Shown: piece by piece, positions 27,571 to 34,476 of the stretch
Numbering within the stretch: position 1 is the stretch's first letter
Layout: each line of letters starts with the position of its first letter
Source of the DNA: an uncultured Pelagibacteraceae bacterium
GTDB taxonomy: Bacteria > Pseudomonadota > Alphaproteobacteria > Pelagibacterales > Pelagibacteraceae
Reading direction: 5' to 3'
DNA length: 34,476 nucleotides
Assembly: GCA_902582735.1 (NCBI GenBank)
Contig: CACHTB010000012.1
Coordinates: 1 to 34,476, forward strand
Made by a program: the position numbers and the translations under genes
The notes under the pieces: generated by a model
Seen by the model: the letters and a program-made list of their open reading frames with translations, nothing else
Databases searched by the model: none
Told to the model about the DNA's origin: nothing

Positions 27571-30393
27571 ATGATGTTACTTAAAGATTATCTTCCAAAT
27601 ATAAATAAAAAATTTAAAAATTTTAATTTCTCAGGATTAGCATTTAATTCGAAAGAGGTAAAAAAAAATTACATATTTATTGCAATTAAAGGAGATAGGT
27701 TTGATGGAAACAATTATATAAACGATGCAATCAAAAATGGAGCAAAAATTATTATTTCTTCAAAATTTAAAGATCAAATTAAAAACAATATTATTTATTT
27801 AAAACAAAACAATCCAAGACAAATATTATCTACGTTGTCTTCACAAATTTTTAAAAAAAAACCACAAAATCTAATTGCTGTTACAGGCACTAATGGAAAA
27901 ACTTCAATTGCAAATTTTTATTATAAAATTTTAAAAAAAAACAAAAAAAAGGTAGCATCTTTCGGTACCCTTGGAATTAGTGGAGAAAAAAAAATTGAAA
28001 AAACATCAAATACTACTTTTGATCCAATAAAAACTGGAAAGAATTTAAATTATTTAGAAAAAAAAAAAATTAATAATGTGATATTAGAAGCATCAAGTCA
28101 CGGGTTAAAACAACATCGGCTTGATGGATTAAAATTTGACGTTGGAATATTTACAAATCTAAGCAGAGATCACTTAGATTATCATAAAACCTTAAAGGAT
28201 TATTTAAATGCAAAATTAATTTTGTTTAAGAAATTGATGAAAAAAGGATCTGTTGCTATTTTTGATGAGGACACAAAATATGCAGAAATTTTAAAAAATA
28301 TTTGTAAAAAAAATAAAATTAAAAAATTTACAATTGGATCAGTAAATGGTGACTTATTAATTAAAAAATATTCTATCGTTGATAATAAACAAGAATTAAC
28401 ATTTTCATTTAATAAAAAAAAATATAATTTAAAAACCCAATTGATTGGTAAGATCCAAATTAAAAATCTTTTAATGTCAATTCTAGCCGCACATAAAAGC
28501 AACATAAAATTAGATAATATTCTTAAATCTGTAGAAAATATTAAAGCTGTACCAGGTCGTTTTGAAAAAATTGGGAATTTTAAAAATAATTCAATAGCTA
28601 TTTTAGATTATGCTCATACACCTGATGCGTTGGAGACCTGTATTTTAAACATTAAAGAGCAGTTTAAACATCGAAAAGTAAATTTAGTTTTTGGTTGCGG
28701 AGGAGATAGGGATAAACCAAAGAGATCAGTTATGGGAAAAATTGCTAATGATTTATGTGACAAAATATATTTAACTGACGATAATCCTAGAACAGAAAGT
28801 CCAAAAAAAATAAGAAACGAAATAAAAGCTAAGATTTTAAAATCAAAATTAGTTGAAATCCCTTCAAGAAAAAATGCAATTGAAAAGTCAATAAAAGATC
28901 TAAGGTCTGATGAGATATTAATAGTAGCGGGAAAAGGTCATGAAAATTACCAAGAATACAAAATTAAGAAATTTTTCTCAGATAAAGTATGTATGATTGG
29001 TGCTATTCGTAAGAAAAATAAAAAATTATCTAAGAATTTAAAGGTAAATATTATTAATGAATACTTAAATATAAAAATTAATAATAATTTTTTAATTAAT
29101 AGAGCATCAATTAATTCAAAAGATGTAAAAAAAAATAATATTTTTTTTGGTATTAAAGGAAAAAATTTTGATGGAAACAAGTTTGCTGATGAAGCTCTTA
29201 AGAAAAAAGCGTCTATTTGTATATTAGAAAAAAATTATTCGAAAAAAAATCCAAGAAAAATATTTGTAAAAGATACACTTAAAACTTTTTCAAATTTATC
29301 ATGTATAATACGTAAATCATTAGGGACACCCATTGTCGCAATTACAGGATCTGCTGGTAAAACTTCTTTAAAAGAACTAATTAGTCAGAGTCTTAATACT
29401 TTAATACCAACTTCATATTCAAATAAATCATTTAACAATCAATATGGAGTCCCATTGTCCTTATTTAATATTGATAAGAAACATAAAATTGGAGTGTTTG
29501 AAATTGGAATGGATAAGAAAGGTGAAATTCATAAGTTGTCTAATTTAATCCAACCCGATATTGGAGTAATAACTAATATATCTTATGCTCATATTAAGAA
29601 CTTTAGTTCAATAAAGGGAATTGCAGAGGCAAAAGCTGAAATTATAAAAAATATAACTATTGGAGGAAAAATCATTTTAAATGCAGATGATGCTTTTTAT
29701 AGTTTTTTTAAGGAGAGAGCATTAAAGAGAGGATTAAAGATAATTTCCTTTAGTATTAAAAATAAATCAGATTTTCAATTTATAGATAATGAAAAAAATA
29801 GAATAAAAAAAATTATCGAAATAAAAGCAAACAAAAAAAAATACAAATTTAAAACTAATAAAAATTTATATAATTTTAAGCTTAATTTAGCAGCAGCTAT
29901 TGCAGTAATATCGAATTTCGTAAAAATCGATAAACTGAATAAAAATATATTCAAAGATTACATTCAACCATCAGGTAGAGGTAACTTAAAAAAAATTAAA
30001 ATTAAAAAAAAGACAATCCATTTGATTGATGAAAGTTATAATTCAAACCCATTATCATTGAAATTTTCTGTTGAAAAATTTGATAAAATTGAAACAAGAA
30101 ATGCCAAATATTTGCTGCTTGGTGATATGTTAGAGCTTGGTAAATTTTCAAAAAAATTACACTTTGATATTGCAAATAATATTAATAAAACTCAAATATC
30201 TAAAGTATATGTCTATGGCAAAGATATAATTTATACTTTCAACAAATTAAGAACACAAAAGAAGGGCAAAATCTTAAAATTTAAAAGTGAAATATTGAAG
30301 TTTATGAGTAATGAAATTAACAATAATGATTATCTTATGGTGAAAGGATCAAATTCGACTGGATTAAACGAAATAATAAAAAAATTAAATTAA
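27571..30393 (+). CDS. murEF: MurE-MurF fusion ligase
   Basis: One frame of 940 residues encodes two successive Mur ligases. The MurE half (about 1-485) adds the third stem residue: P-loop TGTNGKTS at 105-112, the carbamylated Lys in YLNAKLILF near 215, YAHTPDALE, and DDNPRTESP with DNPR at 404-407, the signature for meso-diaminopimelate. The MurF half (about 495-940) adds D-Ala-D-Ala: a second N-terminal domain (SINSKDVKKNNIFFGIKG), P-loop TGSAGKTS at 592-599, NNQYGVPLSLF, DESYNSNPLS, LGDMLELG and the KGSNSTG end. The linker is about ten residues and Lys-rich. All key residues of both are present, so a bifunctional enzyme is expected. The gene starts eight bases after ftsI. Confidence 0.96.
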   Translation: MMLLKDYLPNINKKFKNFNFSGLAFNSKEVKKNYIFIAIKGDRFDGNNYINDAIKNGAKIIISSKFKDQIKNNIIYLKQNNPRQILSTLSSQIFKKKPQNLIAVTGTNGKTSIANFYYKILKKNKKKVASFGTLGISGEKKIEKTSNTTFDPIKTGKNLNYLEKKKINNVILEASSHGLKQHRLDGLKFDVGIFTNLSRDHLDYHKTLKDYLNAKLILFKKLMKKGSVAIFDEDTKYAEILKNICKKNKIKKFTIGSVNGDLLIKKYSIVDNKQELTFSFNKKKYNLKTQLIGKIQIKNLLMSILAAHKSNIKLDNILKSVENIKAVPGRFEKIGNFKNNSIAILDYAHTPDALETCILNIKEQFKHRKVNLVFGCGGDRDKPKRSVMGKIANDLCDKIYLTDDNPRTESPKKIRNEIKAKILKSKLVEIPSRKNAIEKSIKDLRSDEILIVAGKGHENYQEYKIKKFFSDKVCMIGAIRKKNKKLSKNLKVNIINEYLNIKINNNFLINRASINSKDVKKNNIFFGIKGKNFDGNKFADEALKKKASICILEKNYSKKNPRKIFVKDTLKTFSNLSCIIRKSLGTPIVAITGSAGKTSLKELISQSLNTLIPTSYSNKSFNNQYGVPLSLFNIDKKHKIGVFEIGMDKKGEIHKLSNLIQPDIGVITNISYAHIKNFSSIKGIAEAKAEIIKNITIGGKIILNADDAFYSFFKERALKRGLKIISFSIKNKSDFQFIDNEKNRIKKIIEIKANKKKYKFKTNKNLYNFKLNLAAAIAVISNFVKIDKLNKNIFKDYIQPSGRGNLKKIKIKKKTIHLIDESYNSNPLSLKFSVEKFDKIETRNAKYLLLGDMLELGKFSKKLHFDIANNINKTQISKVYVYGKDIIYTFNKLRTQKKGKILKFKSEILKFMSNEINNNDYLMVKGSNSTGLNEIIKKLN

Positions 30394-30396
30394 TTT

Positions 30397-31483
30397 ATGC
30401 TTTATATTTTATTTTCAAATTTAGTTGATACTTTTAGTTTTTTTTAATGTCTTTAAATATCTGACTGTCCGAACTGGATTATCAATGTTTACAGCTATGA
30501 TAGTGGTATTTATAGCTGGTGGACCATTTATTAGATATTTCTCATCAAAAAAAATACACAATCCAATCCGAGATGATGGACCAGATGAACATATAGTAAA
30601 AAAAATTGGAACACCAACGATGGGTGGTTTATTAATATTGTTTGGTGTTTTTTCGGGTGTCCTTTTGTGGGGAGATCTATCAAATCCCTATAATTGGTTT
30701 CTTATTTATATTGCCGGTACTTTTGGACTGTTAGGTGCCTATGATGATTACAAAAAAATAAAATTCAACAATTCAAGTGGAGTTTCTTCTAAATTTAAAA
30801 TTTCAATTCAAATATTTTTAGCATTTGTTGGGATATTAATTTTATATTATTCAGGTGCATCAGATGAAATAGAAAATTTATATTTCCCATTTTTAAAAAA
30901 TTTAGTCATTAATTTAGGTTGGTTTTTTATACCATTTTATATTTTTGTACTTGTAGGCTCATCTAATGCTGTAAACTTGACTGATGGTTTAGATGGTTTA
31001 GCAACAGTTCCAGTGATACTTGTAGCCTCATGCTTTGCATTGATAAGCTATGTTTCTGGAAACATGGTTTTTTCAGGGTATTTACAAATTCCTTATATAG
31101 AGGGTGTTGGAGAGGCCTCAATATTTTGTGGCGCTATAATAGGTGCGTGCCTTGGTTTTCTTTGGTTTAATGCACCACCTGCAAAAATTTTTATGGGAGA
31201 CACTGGGTCACTTTCTTTAGGCGGATCATTAGGGGCAGTTGGGATTATAACTAAACATGAAATTGTTTTAGCTATAACGGGTGGTTTGTTTGTTTTGGAG
31301 GCTATATCTGTAATTGTGCAGGTTGTTTCATTTAAATTGACTGGAAAAAGAATTTTTAGAATGGCTCCAATACATCATCATTTTGAGAAAAAAGGATGGC
31401 CAGAGTCAACTGTTGTAATTAGATTTTGGATTATATCTATAATTTTAGCATTAATTGGAATTGCAACTCTAAAATTAAGATAA
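30397..31483 (+). CDS. mraY: Phospho-MurNAc-pentapeptide transferase MraY, frame broken by one extra T
   Basis: MraY links UDP-MurNAc-pentapeptide to undecaprenyl phosphate, making lipid I. The N-terminus MLYILFSNLVDTFSFF is encoded from ATG 30397, three bases after murEF, but that frame ends at TAA 30445. The rest, from NVFKYLTVRTG onward, is one frame over. Dropping one T from the T8 run (30438-30445) joins SFF to NVFKYLT, the family's N-terminal pattern, and gives 361 residues. Ten membrane helices are expected. GAYDDYKK, NLTDGLDGLA with the catalytic Asp residues, FMGDTGSLSLGG and the histidine-rich APIHHHFEKKGW are intact. A TTG at 30425 could start the second frame, but that would lose the conserved N-terminus. 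Confidence 0.93.
30438..30445 (+). other. T8 tract at the mraY frameshift
   Basis: Eight T bases follow AG of a Ser codon at residue 14 of MraY. Seven would keep the frame. The homologous N-terminal sequence on both sides (DTFSFF, then NVFKYLT) locates the shift to this run. Confidence 0.82.
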
Positions 31484-32781
31484 TGATATTAAAAGAAAAT
31501 TTTTTTTTTAAAAAAAAAATTTTAATTTATGGTTTAGGAAAATCTGGAGGTGCTTGTTTTGACTTTTTAAATAGAAATAATGATATATTAGTTTTTGATG
31601 ATAATTTTTCTGTAAAAAATAAAAAACATATTAAATACTTTTATTCTCCAAGTAGAATAAAAAAAATACATTTCGATTATATTTTTTTAAGCCCTGGAAT
31701 TGATATAAATAAATGTATTTTATCCAAGTTTTTAAAAAAAAATAAAAATAAAATAATTAGTGAGTTAGATATTTTTTACAAAACATATCCAAAATTAAAT
31801 AAAATTACTATTACAGGAACAAATGGAAAATCAACTACATCTAAATTAATTTACGAAGTTTTAAAATACCACAAAAAAGATGTTAGATTAGTGGGAAATA
31901 TTGGAAATCCAATATTAAAAGAAAAAAAAATAAAAAAAAATACAATTTTTGTTATTGAGGCTTCATCCTATCAAATCGAATACAGCAAATATTTTGAGAC
32001 CAATATAGCTCTAATCTTGAATATAGCCCCCGACCATTTGGAGAGGCATAAAACGTTTAAAAATTATGTAAATGCTAAATTAAAATTAATTAAAAAACAG
32101 AAAAAGAAATCTATAGCACTTATCGAAAAAAATAATGGACTGATTAAAGATATTTTAAGATCCCAAAACGTTAAATCTAAAATAAAAAATGTAAACTTTA
32201 AAGAATATGATAGTTTTTATAAAAAAATAAAAAATAATTATTTTAAAAATTTATCAAACAGAAAAAATCTATCATTTGTACTAAAGCTTTCTAATATCTT
32301 AAAACTTGATAATTCCAAAATTTTAAAAGTAGTAAACAGTTTCCAAGGATTAAATTATAGACAACAAATTGTTTACGATAAAAAAAATTGTTTAATTGTT
32401 AATGACTCAAAATCAACATCATTTTCATCAACAGTGCCATTGTTACAATCATACGAAAATATCTATTGGATTTTAGGAGGTTTAGCAAAGAAAGGCGATA
32501 AACTAAATTTAAATAAAAAATATTTTAAGAAAATAAAAGCTTATATCTATGGAACTAACAAAGCATTTTTTTCAAATGTGCTGAATAATAAATGCAGATT
32601 GCATTCATCAAAAAATCTAAAGGATATTCTTTCTAAATTATTTTCAGATATTAAAAAAAATAAAAAGGAAAAAAAAACTATTTTATTCAGTCCCGCAGCA
32701 GCTTCATTTGATCAGTTTAAAAATTTCGAGGAAAGAGGAAGATATTTCAATCAATTGCTTAAAAAATATATAAATGCATAG
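31483..32781 (+). CDS. murD: UDP-N-acetylmuramoyl-L-alanine--D-glutamate ligase
   Basis: MurD adds D-glutamate to UDP-MurNAc-L-Ala in the cytoplasm. I set the start at ATG 31483, which overlaps the mraY stop by one base (TAATG), and not at an in-frame upstream codon inside mraY. The 432-residue protein has the N-terminal nucleotide fold LIYGLGKSGGACFDFL, LSPGIDI, the P-loop TGTNGKSTTSKL, IEASSYQIEY, NIAPDHLERH with the following YVNAKL lysine, NDSKSTS, WILGGLAKKGD, and the C-terminal LFSPAAASFDQFKNFEERG. Residues 6-13 are encoded by a T10A10 block that is in frame. The last eight bases overlap ftsW. Confidence 0.96.
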   Translation: MILKENFFFKKKILIYGLGKSGGACFDFLNRNNDILVFDDNFSVKNKKHIKYFYSPSRIKKIHFDYIFLSPGIDINKCILSKFLKKNKNKIISELDIFYKTYPKLNKITITGTNGKSTTSKLIYEVLKYHKKDVRLVGNIGNPILKEKKIKKNTIFVIEASSYQIEYSKYFETNIALILNIAPDHLERHKTFKNYVNAKLKLIKKQKKKSIALIEKNNGLIKDILRSQNVKSKIKNVNFKEYDSFYKKIKNNYFKNLSNRKNLSFVLKLSNILKLDNSKILKVVNSFQGLNYRQQIVYDKKNCLIVNDSKSTSFSSTVPLLQSYENIYWILGGLAKKGDKLNLNKKYFKKIKAYIYGTNKAFFSNVLNNKCRLHSSKNLKDILSKLFSDIKKNKKEKKTILFSPAAASFDQFKNFEERGRYFNQLLKKYINA

Positions 32782-33886
32782 ATTTTTTGAAAATTTTTAT
32801 GATTGGTGGAAGAATATAGATAAATTTATCCTTTTTCTTATTTCAGTTTTATTTTTTTTAGGTCTTTTCTTCTCTCTAGTATCAACATCTTTAATTGCTT
32901 CTGACAAACTTGATACGAACTCATATTACTTTTTTATTAAACACTTAATTTTTATTGGGCTTGGAGCCTTAATACTGTTTTTACTCTCAATTTTGAAAGA
33001 AGATATCTTAATCAAAATCTCACTAGCTTTTTTTTTTATCACACTAGTGTTTCTTTTAATGGTCCCATTTGTAGGCATAGAAGTAAAAGGATCAAAAAGA
33101 TGGCTTGATTTAGGGATTTTACCACGTTTTCAACCAATTGAATTGCTAAAGCCATACTTTATTGTATTTATCTCAATTTTGCTCTGCTTAAATAAAAATA
33201 TTTTTTATAAATATTTATTAAGTGGCATTGTTCTTTTGCCAGTTATACTTCTTTTAATCTCCCAGCCAGACCTTGGCCAAACATTATTGATTACTATGGT
33301 ATGGTTAACATTAATATTTGTTTCAGGAATAAACATATATTTATTCTTTTTGTTTTTTATTTTTACAATATCAATATCAACTTATTTAATATTTTTTGTA
33401 TCAAAGTTTGAATACATAAAAATAAGGCTTCTATCTTTTTTGAATGCTAGTAGTGGAAATAATTACCAAGCGGATCGAGCAAGTGATGCAATTTCTGGTG
33501 GTGGATTTTTTGGTAGAGGAATCGGTGAAGGAACATTGAATTTAAAAGTTCCTGAGGCGCACACAGATTATATAATCTCTGTTATTTCAGAAGAGTTTGG
33601 AGCTATTATTGTAATTTTGATAATGATTTTATATTTAGTTTTCTCCTATAATGTAATCAAAAAAATTAATAATACTCTTTCTGAAAAAAATAAATTAATC
33701 TTAATTGGATGTGTAACATTGATATTGTTACAAACATTTGTACATGTTGGAGTAAATATTAGATTATTGCCCACTACTGGTATGACCCTACCATTTTTAA
33801 GTTATGGTGGTTCGTCTATAATAAGTACAGCTTTAGTTTCAGGTATAATACTTAACTTAACAAAAAGAAGATTATCAGATATATGA
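32774..33886 (+). CDS. ftsW: SEDS-family peptidoglycan glycosyltransferase FtsW
   Basis: FtsW polymerises lipid II at the septum with FtsI. The 370-residue protein has about ten membrane helices. SEDS motifs are present: VKGSKRWLDLG with FQPIELLKPYF, SQPDLGQTLL, and the large periplasmic loop segment ASDAISGGGFFGRGIGEGTL followed by PEAHTDYIISVISEEFG. The C-terminal LLPTTGMTLPFLSYGGSS is the family signature. The position between murD and murG favours FtsW over RodA. It overlaps murD by eight bases and murG by four. Confidence 0.95.
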   Translation: MHRFFENFYDWWKNIDKFILFLISVLFFLGLFFSLVSTSLIASDKLDTNSYYFFIKHLIFIGLGALILFLLSILKEDILIKISLAFFFITLVFLLMVPFVGIEVKGSKRWLDLGILPRFQPIELLKPYFIVFISILLCLNKNIFYKYLLSGIVLLPVILLLISQPDLGQTLLITMVWLTLIFVSGINIYLFFLFFIFTISISTYLIFFVSKFEYIKIRLLSFLNASSGNNYQADRASDAISGGGFFGRGIGEGTLNLKVPEAHTDYIISVISEEFGAIIVILIMILYLVFSYNVIKKINNTLSEKNKLILIGCVTLILLQTFVHVGVNIRLLPTTGMTLPFLSYGGSSIISTALVSGIILNLTKRRLSDI

Positions 33887-34476
33887 CAAAAATATTAATA
33901 GTAACAGGTGGTTCAGGTGGCCATGTAATACCTGCTCTTACAATTTATGATCATCTAAAAAATAATTTTGACGTCCATATAGCCACAGATGAAAGAGGCA
34001 CTAAATTTATAAATAAACAAGATTACGAATATAATTTAATTAAAGTACCAAACCTATTTAGTAATATTTGGTCTCTACCATTTAAATTGTTTAAATTTAT
34101 TTATGTAATTTTTGTGTCATATAATTACTTAAATAAAAATAATATAAATAAAATTATAAGCACAGGTGGGTACATGTCCTTTCCATTTTGTTTTGCATCA
34201 TTATTTTTAAATTGTGAGATAATTTTATTTGAACCAAATAGTGTAATTGGACGATCTAATAAATATATGATTAAAATTGCAAAAAAGGTTTTGTGTTATG
34301 ATAAAAACTTGAAATTATTTCCCAAAAAATATTTAAGTAAAATTGCATTGATTGCTCCAATTTTGAGAAAAGAAATTTATGAAATAGAAAAAAATCCTCA
34401 AAATTTAGAAAAAGATATTGTTAAAATATTAATAGTTGGAGGAAGTCAAGGATCTATTTTCTTTGACAAACAAATA
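33883..34476 (+). CDS. murG: MurG, lipid I N-acetylglucosaminyltransferase (partial, 3' end beyond window)
   Basis: MurG adds GlcNAc to lipid I, producing lipid II on the inner face of the membrane. I translated the 198 codons in the window. The N-terminal GGSGGHVIPALTI (about 9-21) is the first glycine-rich loop. ISTGGYMSFPFCFAS follows, then FEPNSVIGRSNK, matching the E-x-N-x-x-x-G-x-x-N-K motif. VGGSQGS near the right edge begins the second domain, which binds UDP-GlcNAc. ATG 33883 overlaps the ftsW stop as ATGA, so translation is coupled. The C-terminal half is missing only because the window ends. Confidence 0.95.
   Translation, partial: MTKILIVTGGSGGHVIPALTIYDHLKNNFDVHIATDERGTKFINKQDYEYNLIKVPNLFSNIWSLPFKLFKFIYVIFVSYNYLNKNNINKIISTGGYMSFPFCFASLFLNCEIILFEPNSVIGRSNKYMIKIAKKVLCYDKNLKLFPKKYLSKIALIAPILRKEIYEIEKNPQNLEKDIVKILIVGGSQGSIFFDKQI

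Noticed and set aside
31426..31482. Upstream extension of murD inside mraY
   Set aside because: The 19 extra residues are mraY sequence in another frame; ATG 31483 gives the normal MurD N-terminus and a TAATG coupling.
1..34476. Mobile elements, prophage, CRISPR array or defence island
   Set aside because: No transposase, integrase, direct-repeat array, attachment site duplication or composition shift was seen; all recognised genes are core functions.

Overview
The window is a dense, AT-rich piece of bacterial core chromosome. It most resembles a Pelagibacterales (SAR11-type) alphaproteobacterium. The reasons are very low G+C, proteins rich in Lys, Asn and Ile, gaps often near zero with many 1-23 bp overlaps, and alphaproteobacterial gene neighbourhoods: carAB divergent from yqeY-dnaG-rpoD, an ELM1-family protein, and an FtsZ tail ending in a [14 protein letters not shown] peptide. 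The lineage is inferred from these traits, not from a search. I see no phage, transposon, CRISPR array or defence system.

Region 1 (1-5535, minus strand) is one overlapping transcription unit read uvrB, a pteridine-reductase-like SDR, a secreted alpha/beta hydrolase, folB, uvrC (uvrC runs off the left edge). It joins nucleotide excision repair to pterin/folate metabolism. Region 2 (5572-10406) holds a class I aminotransferase, an extended SDR, thioredoxin reductase, and a coupled pair made of an ELM1-family protein and a 2OG-Fe(II) oxygenase-like protein. Region 3 (10407-15145) is carA-carB on the minus strand, followed by a 215-base spacer with two tiny overlapping hydrophobic ORFs.

Region 4 (15146-20035, plus) is yqeY-dnaG-rpoD, then tRNA-Val(GAC), tRNA-Met(CAT) and an unrecognised four-helix membrane protein. 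Region 5 (20036-22618) holds mlaA-mlaC on the minus strand, a divergent AmpD/AmiD-type amidase, and the RNase P RNA gene rnpB with a well-placed promoter. Region 6 (22686-34476, plus) is the division and cell-wall cluster: a promoter with three CCCAT boxes, mraZ, ftsZ, rsmH, ftsL, ftsI, a murE-murF fusion, mraY, murD, ftsW, murG (cut by the right edge). These genes take UDP-MurNAc from MurE through lipid I and II to septal synthesis, with the Z-ring protein encoded near the head of the cluster instead of its end.

The most notable observations are these. (a) Two essential cell-wall genes, ftsI and mraY, are each broken by one extra base in a homopolymer (A10 and T8), while runs of 10-12 bases in neighbouring genes are in frame. 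(b) tRNA-Val(GAC) lacks the TTC T-loop signature and has altered D-loop residues that would normally pair with it. (c) A MraZ-type operator lies over the mraZ -10 element with its repeats in inverted orientation. (d) ftsZ is relocated and murE is fused to murF. (e) The SDR next to folB carries the pteridine-reductase signature. No wholly new multi-gene system is evident.
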